63,865 nucleotides of DNA, taken from positions 1 through 63,865 of IMG/VR virus record IMGVR_UViG_3300031857_000159; one strand, written 5' to 3'. The stretch is from a virus. The notes below the pieces were generated by a model. It was given only the letters and a program-made list of their open reading frames with translations, did no database searches and was not told the DNA's origin. The first letter of the stretch is position 1, and each line of letters opens with the position of its first letter. The position numbers and the translations under genes were made by a program. Below are positions 8,840 to 18,355 of this stretch, in pieces.

Positions 8840-10006
8840 ATGCAAAAGAAATATTACAGCCCCGATGAAGCCACTGGAGGTGGTGAGGCAACGGCGACAG
8901 CGCCCAATTTCGAGCTTTTGACCGAAGATTTATTTGAACCAAATTACAATGCAACTGCGGTAAAAGAGGAAAAAAAGATTGAGGAAAAGTTAGAACAAGA
9001 AACAAAAGAACAAGTTCCTGTGGATTTAAACTTACAGGAAGAAATTAAAGAAACAAAAAAGGAAGAGGTAAAAAATGAAGAAAAGAATACTGAAACCAAG
9101 CAAGAAGCATCAGCCGAAACTACATCAAATGATTTCGAATTAAAGTTAGACGACACTAACATTAATGGAGATGAAGAAAGTAGTGTTTGGGTTGAAACTG
9201 CTAAAGAATTGTTTGGACTTGAGGTTCAAGAAAACTCTTACGAGGCATTTGTGGAAGCCGCTAAAGTTGCGGTAGAGCAAGCTGAATTAAGAGGAATGGA
9301 AACAACTCTTCAAAAAGAAGTAGCCGAACTACCAATAGAAGCTCAAGTTGATTTCTTGTTATTACGTGAAGGTTATACAAGAGAACAAATAAATGAGCCA
9401 ACAAAAGAAATTGATACATTATTAAATTATAGCAATATAGACCTTGTAAAAAAAGATTTAGAATTACAGGGAATGAGTGAAAGTTTAATAGAAAAAGAAA
9501 TTGAATTATTAACCGAAAAAGGATTAATAGATCACGAAGCCGAAAAACTTAAATTAGTTTTGCATAATGCAAGAGAATCGGTTTTAACAGAAAGACAGCA
9601 ATTAGCGGAACAAGTTGCAACAAATTATCACGCAAGATTGCAGACTGAAAGACAAGCCCAAGCTGAACTCATGTCAAACGCCTTTAACACAGTTAAGGAT
9701 TTCATGGGACAACCAATTAACGAGAATGCTCGTAAACAATTGGCTAACAGATATGCAGAGGGTGCGTACGACAGTATTTTCAATGATCCTGTTAAAAAAG
9801 CCGAGTTCATCATGTATCATCACTTTGGCGAGCAAGCTGCAAAGAACATACGCAACAAGGCGTTAGAAGAAGGCAGGGAGAAAGTAACTAAACATCTTTC
9901 AAACGTCCCTCCTGTTCCGCAGCAAAACAACGCTAAACCTATTGCAAAACAAAATGCTAAGACAACTTCAGGCTTTGAATCTTTAAGTTCTATGTTTGGT
10001 GATTAA
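8840..10006 (+). CDS. Scaffold protein
   Basis: A 388-residue protein located between portal and major capsid genes. The N-terminal third (about 30-110) is almost entirely Glu/Lys/Thr and low complexity; the remainder is long helices rich in Glu, Gln and Leu with coiled-coil character, ending with a short F-E-S-L-S-S-M-F-G-D tail that could bind capsid protein. Position, acidity and helical build match phage scaffolding proteins that template procapsid assembly. I see no protease motif. Confidence 0.7.
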   Translation: MQKKYYSPDEATGGGEATATAPNFELLTEDLFEPNYNATAVKEEKKIEEKLEQETKEQVPVDLNLQEEIKETKKEEVKNEEKNTETKQEASAETTSNDFELKLDDTNINGDEESSVWVETAKELFGLEVQENSYEAFVEAAKVAVEQAELRGMETTLQKEVAELPIEAQVDFLLLREGYTREQINEPTKEIDTLLNYSNIDLVKKDLELQGMSESLIEKEIELLTEKGLIDHEAEKLKLVLHNARESVLTERQQLAEQVATNYHARLQTERQAQAELMSNAFNTVKDFMGQPINENARKQLANRYAEGAYDSIFNDPVKKAEFIMYHHFGEQAAKNIRNKALEEGREKVTKHLSNVPPVPQQNNAKPIAKQNAKTTSGFESLSSMFGD

Positions 10007-10054
10007 ATCAAATAACCCAAAATAAACAATAAATAAAAAACAAAAACAAAAGCC

Positions 10055-11524
10055 ATGAATATTAATATTAACAGAGGCACATGGTCAGGCGATTGCACTG
10101 ACGAAAACGATTTGATGTTAAATCAAATTAAATATCCAGCAATTAGAAAAATGTTGGAATACAAAGATCAACGTATGGTTTCTACATTACTAGTAAACGG
10201 AGCGGTTGGTCCTTACGGAGTAAAAGACGTACCTAGTTCATATCTTCCTTCATTAGAAGAAGGTAAAATGGTAGCTGATAATGCTTACCGTTTTAACATT
10301 ATGGGTCGTATCCAAAAAGCTTCTAACATTTTATCACAAGTTGGAGCTACATCTTCTGATGGAACTTTCCAATTAGTATTATCTGATAACTATTTAGTAC
10401 CGGGAATGAACGCTGTATTTTATGGTGGTCGTTTTACTGCTCGCGTAATGGGATACCCTGTTGGAACTTCAGGAAACTATACTTACACTTTCCAATCTCC
10501 AAACGGTGAATTATTTAACTACGCTACTCATGTTGCTGCACAACCGGGCGTTAAAACTTGTTTTGGAAGTTATTCTTCTTACGGAGAGGCTTCTTTACGC
10601 GGTTACGGACGTTCACATTTCCCTGATACTTATATCAACCACACTACTATCCAACGTAAAACTGTTTCTATCACTGGTACAGCTTTATCTGATGTATTAT
10701 GGTATGAAGTTGAATCGGAAAATGGACCAATAAAAGGATGGATGTATGAGCAATTACAACAAGCTCGTGCGCAATTCTTAATGGAGCGTGAATACCAAAG
10801 ATGGTTCGGTATCTCTACAATGAAAGATGCTAACGGTGCTTTATTACCTATATCGCGTTTAATTGACCCTGAAACAGGAAAAGGAATTATTGCAGGTGAT
10901 GGTTTAGAAGAGCAAATCAAAGGTGGTAACGAAATTTACGGTTCAGGTGTAAACGGAGAAGCTACTGAAGATGATTTCTCTGATATGATGAAAGCTATCC
11001 GTAAAAAATCGGATATGATTTCAGGTTTAACTTACGTGTTTGTAACAGGTGAAGATGGTTTCTCTAATGCACAGAAGAAAATGGCTGCATTAAACGTTAA
11101 TCAAAACATTCAGTTATTCCGTAACGTTGCTGATGTAAACAAAGCAGGTGGCGACCAACCACAAGCGGGTGTTACTTTCTCAAACTTCAACATTGATGGT
11201 GATACTGTATGGTTCATCAAGCATCCAATGTTTGACGATGAAGAGCGTTTCCCTGAAAGAGGTAATGACGGTAAATTATTAATGTCTTCTAACTACTACT
11301 GTTTAACAGTTGGTCAAGGTGCATCTAAAAACATGGATGTATTTGCTAAAGGTGGTAAGAATGGTGTTAATCGTTCATTCGTTAATCAAGAGTTCAATGG
11401 TATGACTGGTTCTCAAGGAGCTATCATGTCTGAAGAAGATGCAAAAAAATATGCAATGTTAACTGAAGACTTACTTGTTATCTACAATACTAACAAGTGT
11501 GGTATCATTTACAAATCTGCATAA
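10055..11524 (+). CDS. Major capsid protein
   Basis: A 489-residue protein right after the scaffold gene and followed by a strong terminator. The composition is that of a shell protein: evenly mixed, rich in Gly, Tyr, Asn, with an E-loop-like region (about 80-190) and long spine-like helix (M-Y-E-Q-L-Q-Q-A-R-A-Q-F near 230-245). Codon use is the most biased in the window (GGT, GCT, CGT, AAC, ATC), as expected for the most highly expressed gene. Length and gene order resemble capsid genes of crAss-like and other Bacteroidota podoviruses; HK97 fold is inferred. Confidence 0.8.
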   Translation: MNININRGTWSGDCTDENDLMLNQIKYPAIRKMLEYKDQRMVSTLLVNGAVGPYGVKDVPSSYLPSLEEGKMVADNAYRFNIMGRIQKASNILSQVGATSSDGTFQLVLSDNYLVPGMNAVFYGGRFTARVMGYPVGTSGNYTYTFQSPNGELFNYATHVAAQPGVKTCFGSYSSYGEASLRGYGRSHFPDTYINHTTIQRKTVSITGTALSDVLWYEVESENGPIKGWMYEQLQQARAQFLMEREYQRWFGISTMKDANGALLPISRLIDPETGKGIIAGDGLEEQIKGGNEIYGSGVNGEATEDDFSDMMKAIRKKSDMISGLTYVFVTGEDGFSNAQKKMAALNVNQNIQLFRNVADVNKAGGDQPQAGVTFSNFNIDGDTVWFIKHPMFDDEERFPERGNDGKLLMSSNYYCLTVGQGASKNMDVFAKGGKNGVNRSFVNQEFNGMTGSQGAIMSEEDAKKYAMLTEDLLVIYNTNKCGIIYKSA

Positions 11525-11546
11525 TTAGTTCTTTAAAATAATAAAG

Positions 11547-11575
11547 TCCCCCTTTGAAATATAAGGGGGATTTTT
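11547..11575 (+). terminator. Intrinsic terminator after capsid gene
   Basis: Perfect 8-bp GC-rich stem TCCCCCTT/AAGGGGGA (11547-11554 with 11563-11570) followed by TTTTT. Confidence 0.85.
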
Positions 11576-11597
11576 AATAAACAAAATAATAAAAAAA

Positions 11598-12695
11598 ATG
11601 AATACACTTCAATTATCTGACAGTGGAGCTGTCATGGAAGAAAATGCGCCGATGTTTAAAGTTATTAAAGACGGACACGGCTTTGAATTAAAAGTTGCAA
11701 ACTTAGACAATCCAACATGGTGCCCTAATACAGGGATTGTAAAAATAGAAGCAACAAAGATAAGTTCAAGAAATAATAAAAATGTAATTATTAAGACTGT
11801 TAACGATAAGCAAACTGGAGCGATATTCGGTATTGATATTGGAGTTGATAGAGTTACAAAAGATATTATTTGGGAACGAATCAATTTAAAAGAATTTGAG
11901 TTCTTTGATTTATCAAACAGAAAAGAAAGAGCAAGGTACATCGTATTAAGTCGTCATTACACAATGGAGGGAAGTCCTAATCAATTCGGTAAACCTAATT
12001 GGAGAGTAATTGACCAACAAAGAAAAGCAAGCACTTATCTTGAAGAAAGAGGAGAAAGAAAGAGAGCTGCTGAAGTTGCCGAGAACTTAACGTACGAACA
12101 AATGGTAGATTTAGCACCTGCATTTGGTATTCGTCCTGAAGCTCATTCACAAACTATGCTAACGGCTGAAATTTACAAAATAGCTGATACTGACCACAAG
12201 AAGTTCTTGACAATTTGGGACAACCCTGACAAACAAGGAATGGTTGTATTCAAAAGAGCGTTGAAAAACGGATTAATATCTTTTGACCAAACTTACGGAT
12301 ATACTTACGAGGGTCAAGTATTGGGTAAAACAGAACCGCAAGCATTCTCTTATTTAACTAGAAACATACAATTACTTTCTGCTATTGATATGTTATCAAA
12401 AGAAAAAGAAACTAATTCAAGCCATTCTTACAGCCCGGTAGTTCCTAAACAGGTTAATCCTATGGAAGAACTTAAAAAGCAATTAGAGGCAAAAGAAAAA
12501 GAATTAGAAGAATTAAAAAAGAAAGTAGTTATAACAAATACAACGGTTAACACTGTAACTGCCGAAACAAATCCTGAAAAAGAAGAGCTTGTAAAAGAAG
12601 CTAAAAATTTAGGAATAAAAGGTAGTCATTTATTTGGTTTGCAAAAACTAAAAGATGAAATAGAGAAAGCCAAAAAAGAACAAGAAACAAAATAA
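11598..12695 (+). CDS. Virion-associated protein with C-terminal coiled coil
   Basis: A 365-residue protein. Residues 1-120 look beta-rich; a helical central part follows; residues 290-325 form a Lys/Glu/Leu coiled coil, and the last 35 residues (L-V-K-E-A-K-N-L-G-I-K-G) resemble a small SAP/HeH/LEM-like helix-extension-helix fold. It lies alone between two terminators immediately after the capsid gene. A capsid-bound or capsid-maturation protein is the best guess; the family was not recognised. Confidence 0.6.
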   Translation: MNTLQLSDSGAVMEENAPMFKVIKDGHGFELKVANLDNPTWCPNTGIVKIEATKISSRNNKNVIIKTVNDKQTGAIFGIDIGVDRVTKDIIWERINLKEFEFFDLSNRKERARYIVLSRHYTMEGSPNQFGKPNWRVIDQQRKASTYLEERGERKRAAEVAENLTYEQMVDLAPAFGIRPEAHSQTMLTAEIYKIADTDHKKFLTIWDNPDKQGMVVFKRALKNGLISFDQTYGYTYEGQVLGKTEPQAFSYLTRNIQLLSAIDMLSKEKETNSSHSYSPVVPKQVNPMEELKKQLEAKEKELEELKKKVVITNTTVNTVTAETNPEKEELVKEAKNLGIKGSHLFGLQKLKDEIEKAKKEQETK

Positions 12696-12701
12696 ATAAA
12701 G

Positions 12702-12722
12702 GCGGCTATATGCCGCTTTTTT
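12702..12722 (+). terminator. Intrinsic terminator
   Basis: Stem GCGGC/GCCGC (12702-12706 with 12712-12716), extended by a G-T and A-T pairs, loop TATAT, followed by a run of T to 12722. Confidence 0.8.
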
Positions 12723-12735
12723 AAATTTTATAAGC

Positions 12736-13518
12736 ATGAATATTATTCAAATGATGGAAAGAATTGACTTTTACAATGATAGGTATAAGTCAGCGCGTTT
12801 TGCGGATTCAAATTACATGGACGCTATAAACGCATCTGTAAACTCTTTATTTAAAGACAAAACAGACAACAAAAAGTTGTTTAGAAGATATTCTTTTCAG
12901 AGTAATGAACAAGTAAGGCGTGAATTATACACGTTAATTAAAACTTCAACAATAGTTCCAACAGCAAACAAGAATGTAGTTTACCCTGCTGATTTTTATT
13001 ATTTTGGAAATATGTACACGACTGTTGATGGAAATGTAATTTATTGTAAGCCTACTAATTTAAACGAAATAGGACCAATACAATTTGATCCTTTCCGTAA
13101 ACCAACTCCTAAAAAAACATATTACATTGAGAATGATTTAGGATTGGACGTTTATTTCGGTAATGGTTCGTTTACGAGCGCAACTATGACTTATTTAAAA
13201 ACTCCTGATACCGTATCAATAGGTACAGAAAGTGATAAAAAATATCCAGCTTCAACATTAACTTCAGGCGTACAATACATAGTATATGAGGATTGCGTTT
13301 TTAATGGTGTAACTTATTACGTAGGAAGTATTTTTACGGCAAGCGTAACGGCTGCATTAACGTCGGGTGTTGTTATTCCAAATTCAGTAATTGTTAATTG
13401 CGATATGCCAGAAAACATTCATGACGAAATATGCAAAATGGCTTCTGAAATAATGAATGGAACTATTGAAGATTACAATAAATCCGTGTTCTTACAAAAG
13501 GAAATTGAAAAACAATAA
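12736..13518 (+). CDS. Head-tail connector (neck ring) protein with inserted beta module
   Basis: A 260-residue protein. Residues 1-60 are helical and the middle is beta-rich; the C-terminal 30 residues form a helix (I-H-D-E-I-C-K-M-A). Such helix-beta-helix layouts downstream of the capsid gene are usual for connector ring proteins. An insertion at about 172-215 has the pattern G-V-Q-Y-x-V-Y-E ... Y-Y-V-G-S-I-F-T, which recurs in the gene at 24032 and three times in the gene at 26023. Connector role is inferred from position and architecture. Confidence 0.55.
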   Translation: MNIIQMMERIDFYNDRYKSARFADSNYMDAINASVNSLFKDKTDNKKLFRRYSFQSNEQVRRELYTLIKTSTIVPTANKNVVYPADFYYFGNMYTTVDGNVIYCKPTNLNEIGPIQFDPFRKPTPKKTYYIENDLGLDVYFGNGSFTSATMTYLKTPDTVSIGTESDKKYPASTLTSGVQYIVYEDCVFNGVTYYVGSIFTASVTAALTSGVVIPNSVIVNCDMPENIHDEICKMASEIMNGTIEDYNKSVFLQKEIEKQ

Positions 13519-13537
13519 TTTGTTGAAAAGTAACAAA

Positions 13538-13576
13538 CCTTATTTAGATTTAGATTAATTATAAATAATATATTTG
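13538..13576 (+). promoter_or_regulatory. Candidate late promoter of the 13609 gene
   Basis: CCTTATTTAGA at 13538-13548, 20 bp, TATATTTG at 13569-13576. Same two elements as at 8785-8824. Confidence 0.55.
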
Positions 13577-13608
13577 TAATATTATAAACCAATTAAAAAC
13601 AAGAAAAC

Positions 13609-15228
13609 ATGAGTTTAAAACCAGCACTTCAGTCTATCTTGTTGAAGACATCTTCAGCAGCAGACTTAAAGTACAGTGGTAGAGAGTTAACTATCACAGG
13701 GGCTAACCGTGCAATTAATGTTGATAGAATCGTTTCTATTAAACAAGAAAAGTACAGAGCCGAAGTAGTACAAGTTGTAGAAGCAGGATTAGGATCTTAT
13801 ACTCCTACTGCATCAACTAAGTACACAATTTTATTAGGGGATGTTAATCGTGTAATTCAAGGTGGTCACGAAGTATTGTTGCCATACTCTTACACAACTC
13901 CTTCAGATTTAACATTAATCGGATTAAGTGCTGCTACGCAACGTGAGTACATTCACGGCAGAATCATTGACGCTATTAATGCAAATCTAAACAATTACGT
14001 AACTGCCGCTACTTTAACAGGTGGTGCAGGATTTACAATCACTGACGAATCAGGTTACTATCCTGTTCACGGACAAAACCAATCAAATCGTTTAGGAGCA
14101 ACGACAGTTATTCCTGCAATGAACAATGATGGTTCAGGTTTCGGTTCGGCTTCTGTGGCTGTAACTACTGCTGCTGTTTATTCATTCGGTGTAGGTGAAG
14201 AATTGTTAGCTCAAAAACCTGTAATGTATAACATGGCAGGAAACCTTGCAACTGGTGTATTTACTGCTCCAAGAACTGCAAATGGTCAATACGCTGTAAG
14301 TGGACAAAATTACGATGGTTTCCGTATCGAAACATTGGAATTACAATCTGCTCATAACGTAACAGGTCAGTGGGCTTTAGTTCCTTACGAAACAATCGTT
14401 TACGTTGATAATGGTACAGGTGGAAACCCTACTAACCTTGCAGGATTTGAAGCTTTTGAAAGAGCTTTCCATGCTTTGGTTATTAAATATTTTAGTGCAA
14501 GTCCTTCAACTTTCGCAACTTTATTTAGTTCACCTGCTGCATTTTCAAGTGTAAAAGTTGCTTTAACAGGTGTTCCTACCGTGAACGGAGTTCCTTCAGG
14601 CGCAACAGGTGATATTAACGCTATCCAAAATGACGAAGCGACATTATCTTATTCAATTCTTGGTGCGGGTCAAACTAAAATTGTACCTACTTTCACTAAT
14701 ACAGGATTGCAGTTAGATTTAGACGCTGCTAATAACGAAGGCGCTGAATACTCTGCTCCTTTAGAAACAAATTGTCCAAAAGAGTTTGTTGTAGGAAAAC
14801 AAGCATTTTCATTAGTTACTAAATTGAGCATTGCTGACGTGTCAAGCACAGATGATTGCGCATTTGGTTTCCGTAAAAAAGAAGCTTATCAAGCGAATAT
14901 TGATGATTATAACGATATGGCTTGTTTAAATGTTATTTCAGGTGATATTAAAATTGAAACAATTTTAAATAACGCTGCAACAACCACGACTGACACAACT
15001 GAAAACTGGGCAGATACAGAAACTCATACTCTTGAAGTTTATGTAGATGTTAATGGTGCAGTAACTTACAAAATTGATGGTTACGCTCCTGCTACAACCG
15101 CTGCATTTAGCTTTACAGCAGATACGGTTTTAGTTCCTTTTGGTTACGTTTTAAATGCTGCTGCTTCAGCGCCGACAGTTGTTGTTAGCGAGTTTGCTGC
15201 ATTACCTTCTAACGATTGGAGAATCTAA
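13609..15228 (+). CDS. Abundant virion surface protein (unknown fold)
   Basis: A 539-residue protein rich in Thr, Ala, Val, Gly and Asn, with almost no Cys and a beta-strand pattern throughout. It has its own promoter and terminator and a codon bias approaching that of the capsid gene, so it is probably made in large amounts. The N-terminus (about 1-110) contains a short helix-rich part; the C-terminal 180 residues (from about residue 355) look like a jelly-roll/concanavalin-type domain (L-Q-L-D-L-D, F-S-L-V-T-K-L, T-L-E-V-Y-V-D-V-N-G). Candidate roles are head decoration or head fibre. Family not recognised. Confidence 0.6.
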   Translation: MSLKPALQSILLKTSSAADLKYSGRELTITGANRAINVDRIVSIKQEKYRAEVVQVVEAGLGSYTPTASTKYTILLGDVNRVIQGGHEVLLPYSYTTPSDLTLIGLSAATQREYIHGRIIDAINANLNNYVTAATLTGGAGFTITDESGYYPVHGQNQSNRLGATTVIPAMNNDGSGFGSASVAVTTAAVYSFGVGEELLAQKPVMYNMAGNLATGVFTAPRTANGQYAVSGQNYDGFRIETLELQSAHNVTGQWALVPYETIVYVDNGTGGNPTNLAGFEAFERAFHALVIKYFSASPSTFATLFSSPAAFSSVKVALTGVPTVNGVPSGATGDINAIQNDEATLSYSILGAGQTKIVPTFTNTGLQLDLDAANNEGAEYSAPLETNCPKEFVVGKQAFSLVTKLSIADVSSTDDCAFGFRKKEAYQANIDDYNDMACLNVISGDIKIETILNNAATTTTDTTENWADTETHTLEVYVDVNGAVTYKIDGYAPATTAAFSFTADTVLVPFGYVLNAAASAPTVVVSEFAALPSNDWRI

Positions 15229-15245
15229 TCAACCCAATAAATAAT

Positions 15246-15278
15246 AAGGGGTGATGTAAAAGTCCCCCTTTTTTTTTA
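15246..15278 (+). terminator. Intrinsic terminator
   Basis: Stem AAGGGG/CCCCTT (15246-15251 with 15265-15270) followed by a T-run to 15277, right after the 13609 gene. Confidence 0.75.
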
Positions 15279-15289
15279 AAAAATAAAAA

Positions 15290-15745
15290 ATGGCAAACAT
15301 TGTTGAAATAATAAAAACATTTAATGTTCAATTGGCATTAAAAAACATCTATTCTAAAATAGATGAAATTATCAGAAAATTAAACGATAGTGAACCTAAG
15401 TATAAAGTATATACTGCCTTATTAACTCAAACAGGAATAGACGCTCCTGTTGCTACTGTATTAGAAAATACTTTAGGTTATAATATAACTTGGGAATATG
15501 TAAACATTGGTGTATATAAATCATTAGGTATTGTCGGTACTTTTAAAGATGGTAAATTTGGACTTATTCAAGGAGCAGGAAATTCAAGCAGTTTGGTTTC
15601 TTTATGGGGTTATAATAGTTCAATGGACTTTTCAGAAATGTTATTAGAGTGTTATGACTTAGGAAATGTAAATTCACCTGGTGGATTGCAGTTAAAAGAT
15701 GATATCCTAGTGAATCAGTTTATAGAAATAAGAGTATATAACTAA
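15290..15745 (+). CDS. Small fibre-type protein with shared N-terminal anchor
   Basis: A 151-residue protein. The first 35 residues (M-A-N-I-V-E-I-I-K ... K-I-D-E-I-I-R) are nearly the same as those of the gene at 16101, forming an amphipathic helix pair followed by unrelated C-terminal sequences: a modular anchor plus variable tip, the usual design of phage fibres. Residues 40-150 are beta-rich (e.g. Y-T-A-L-L-T-Q-T-G). Likely part of the head or tail fibre set. Confidence 0.55.
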   Translation: MANIVEIIKTFNVQLALKNIYSKIDEIIRKLNDSEPKYKVYTALLTQTGIDAPVATVLENTLGYNITWEYVNIGVYKSLGIVGTFKDGKFGLIQGAGNSSSLVSLWGYNSSMDFSEMLLECYDLGNVNSPGGLQLKDDILVNQFIEIRVYN

Positions 15746-15759
15746 TTAAAATATAAAAA

Positions 15760-16098
15760 ATGAATACTCAAGATAAAAACACATTATATAGATTATTAGC
15801 GGGTAAAGATTTGATAGCTTGCGGATATGAAAAATTATCATTATCGGCAGGCGCAGAAGCTTTAACTATTCCTACGGGAGCAACTTACGCCGAATTAAGA
15901 TTAGAAAGTGATGTAACTACTCAAGTTGCAGCAAGATATTTAATGTTAGGAACTACAACATTACCTACATCTTCGGTAGGCATGGCGTTAAACAATTTAG
16001 ATTTTTTCGACATTAATAACGGAACCAACTTAGTTAATTTTAGAATCATACAAGCTGTTGCAGGAACTCACGTATTGCATATCCAATACTACAAATAA
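15760..16098 (+). CDS. Small beta-structured virion protein
   Basis: A 112-residue protein; residues 20-112 alternate hydrophobic and polar residues (A-L-T-I-P-T-G-A-T-Y-A-E-L-R-L-E), typical of a compact beta domain seen in phage fibres and their decoration proteins. It lies between the two genes sharing the M-A-N-I-V-E-I anchor. Function unknown. Confidence 0.5.
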   Translation: MNTQDKNTLYRLLAGKDLIACGYEKLSLSAGAEALTIPTGATYAELRLESDVTTQVAARYLMLGTTTLPTSSVGMALNNLDFFDINNGTNLVNFRIIQAVAGTHVLHIQYYK

Positions 16099-16100
16099 CA

Positions 16101-17003
16101 ATGGCAAATATCGTAGAAATAATAAAGAATTATAACGTTCAATTAGCGTTAAAAAATATATTTTCTAAGATTGATGAAATTATTAGGTATATTAACAGTA
16201 ATCCAAGTGGAGGAGGTTCGGTAACAAGCGTAACAGCAAGTTCACCATTAACGTCTTCCGGAGGTGATAATCCTAATATTAGCATTTCTTATACGCCTGA
16301 AAATTTAGCAAATAAAGGGGTAGCAAACGGATATGCTCCACTAAGTAGCGATGCAAAAGTAGATGCTGCTTATTTACCTGCTTATGTAGATGAGGTTTTA
16401 GAATACGCAAACTTAGCAGCGTTTCCAGTAACAGGAGCAAGTGATAAAATTTATATCGCATTAGACACGAATAAGGTTTATAGATGGTCAGGTAGTGTTT
16501 ATATTGAAGTAGCTGCAAATAGTGGAGTTTGGGGTGCAATAACAGGAACATTAAGCAACCAAACGGATTTACAGGCTGTTTTAGATTCTAAAAAAGGTTA
16601 TGCTTTACAAATAAGGACTGTTAATGTTTTTAATCCAGCGGATGCAACTAATTATTTTTTAGGCAATGAATCTACACCATTTACATCAAATTCTTGTTTA
16701 GCTGTTTTTCCACCTATTAATGGAACGATAAAAAACATAGTGATAACATCAAGAAATGGGGCAGGAGCTTCAAGTCAAGCGTCTACATTTTCACTTAATA
16801 AATTTGGAGGTGGAGGAGCTGATGTTTTAGTACAGACATTAACGACTACTTACACTTTTAGTTCGGCACAAAACAATCAAAACATAAGTACTAGCATAGC
16901 AGTAACCACATCGGATGCTTTATATATAAAATGGGTTACACCAACATGGACGCCAACTAATCCAACACAAGTTAGATTTAATATTATTTTATACATAGAA
17001 TAA
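16101..17003 (+). CDS. Fibre protein
   Basis: A 300-residue protein: the N-terminal 35 residues repeat the anchor of the 15290 gene; a Gly/Ser linker (S-G-G-G-S near 36-41) leads into S-V-T-S-V-T-A-S-S-P-L-T-S-S-G-G, a motif widespread at fibre shafts; then A-P-L-S-S-D-A-K-V and a region like phage head-fibre proteins (D-K-I-Y-I-A-L-D-T-N-K-V-Y-R-W), and a beta-rich C-terminal tip (about 190-300). The shared anchor suggests both fibres dock to the same virion site. Confidence 0.65.
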   Translation: MANIVEIIKNYNVQLALKNIFSKIDEIIRYINSNPSGGGSVTSVTASSPLTSSGGDNPNISISYTPENLANKGVANGYAPLSSDAKVDAAYLPAYVDEVLEYANLAAFPVTGASDKIYIALDTNKVYRWSGSVYIEVAANSGVWGAITGTLSNQTDLQAVLDSKKGYALQIRTVNVFNPADATNYFLGNESTPFTSNSCLAVFPPINGTIKNIVITSRNGAGASSQASTFSLNKFGGGGADVLVQTLTTTYTFSSAQNNQNISTSIAVTTSDALYIKWVTPTWTPTNPTQVRFNIILYIE

Positions 17004-17149
17004 TGAATGAATATGAAATAAAATTTGAAAACGAAAAGTATAATATTTATTATTATACGGATGGGAATTTAGAAACAATAGAATTTTATGGTTATTCTTT
17101 AGATGAACCGCAATTAATAATTAGATACGGTTACAAACAAAAACAATAA
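17003..17149 (+). CDS. Small hypothetical protein in the fibre cluster
   Basis: A 48-residue, Tyr/Glu-rich protein whose ATG overlaps the stop of the fibre gene (TAATG) and which ends 3 bp before the next gene. The tight coupling supports translation. It is mostly beta-prone, without membrane segment; it might be a fibre accessory. Function unknown. Confidence 0.5.
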   Translation: MNEYEIKFENEKYNIYYYTDGNLETIEFYGYSLDEPQLIIRYGYKQKQ

Positions 17150-17152
17150 AAA

Positions 17153-18355
17153 ATGATTTCAGCAATAAAAGATAGCAAGAGAATATTCTCTCAAAACGGA
17201 GGGGGAAGCGGAGGGTCATCAGGTGGTGGCATAACTAATTTTATAGCTTCAGGAACAGATACTTATACGGGTACTGTTACAGGAGTTACAGCCTATAACG
17301 ATGGAGATGCTTATATTGTTAGATTCACTAATGGTAATACAACTTCTGCCACATTAAACATTAATAGCTTAGGTGCTGTTTCATTATATAGAAATAATAA
17401 CGGACCATTAATTGGTGGCGATATTGTTGACGGAGGAGAAATGATTTGTATCTACAATTTAGTTTTAAATGGATTTCAAGTTATCGGAACCGCTCCAAAC
17501 ACTTTACTCTCTTATGTTACAAACGATGATTCTGTAACTTTAACAAAGGGTATGCCTGTATATGCTTTTAGTGGAACAGGAGATAGAATGACTGTAAAAA
17601 GAGCAAATAATACATCTGACGCTACTTCTGCTCAAACTGTTGGACTTGTGTTATCAGCATCTATTGCCGCAGGTCAAAAAGGATTAATAATGATGCAGGG
17701 TTTATTGGACGGATTGTCTATATTGCCTACTGCAACATTTACGGATGGTGACGCTGTATATTTAGGAGCAACAGCGGGAAGTATTACAAATATTAAACCT
17801 TCTGCACCAAACCATTTAGTGTATTTGGGAGTTGTTACAACAGCGAGCAATGGTAGTTCGGGCAGAATGTATGTACGTGTTCAAAACGGGTACGAATTAC
17901 AGGAGCTTCATAACGTTAGCATTAACGCTGGAACATTAGCCAACAATCAAGTTTTAACATACGAATTAGCAACTCAATTATGGAAAAACAAGGGGTCTTT
18001 AATAGAGATACAAGTTGCGGCATCTGATGAAACAACTGCCTTAACAACAGGAACCGCAAAAGTAACATTTAGAACTCCATGTGCAATTACCGTAACGGCA
18101 GTAAGAGCTTCTTTGACAACCGCACAAACAAGTGGAAGTATATTTACGGTTGATATTAATGAGGGAGGGACATCAATATTAAGTACAAAATTAACTATTG
18201 ACAATACTGAAAAAACATCAACAACAGCAGCGACTCCTCCCGTTATAAGTGACACTGCTTTGGCGGATGATGCTGAAATGACTATTGATATAGACCAAAT
18301 AGGTGATGGTACAGCAAAAGGTTTAAAAGTAACTATTATTGGAACAAGAGCATGA
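17153..18355 (+). CDS. Fibre protein with glycine-rich linker
   Basis: A 400-residue protein: a short N-terminal helix, then a 15-residue Gly/Ser linker (about 17-27), then beta-rich domains. Residues 30-110 (T-Y-T-G-T-V-T-G-V-T-A-Y, G-D-A-Y-I-V-R-F-T-N-G) and 125-225 look like repeated fibre beta modules; the last 120 residues are Thr/Ala-rich and start with I-E-I-Q-V-A-A-S-D-E-T, a receptor-binding-type C-terminal domain common in tail fibres. ATGA overlap with the next gene. Confidence 0.65.
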   Translation: MISAIKDSKRIFSQNGGGSGGSSGGGITNFIASGTDTYTGTVTGVTAYNDGDAYIVRFTNGNTTSATLNINSLGAVSLYRNNNGPLIGGDIVDGGEMICIYNLVLNGFQVIGTAPNTLLSYVTNDDSVTLTKGMPVYAFSGTGDRMTVKRANNTSDATSAQTVGLVLSASIAAGQKGLIMMQGLLDGLSILPTATFTDGDAVYLGATAGSITNIKPSAPNHLVYLGVVTTASNGSSGRMYVRVQNGYELQELHNVSINAGTLANNQVLTYELATQLWKNKGSLIEIQVAASDETTALTTGTAKVTFRTPCAITVTAVRASLTTAQTSGSIFTVDINEGGTSILSTKLTIDNTEKTSTTAATPPVISDTALADDAEMTIDIDQIGDGTAKGLKVTIIGTRA

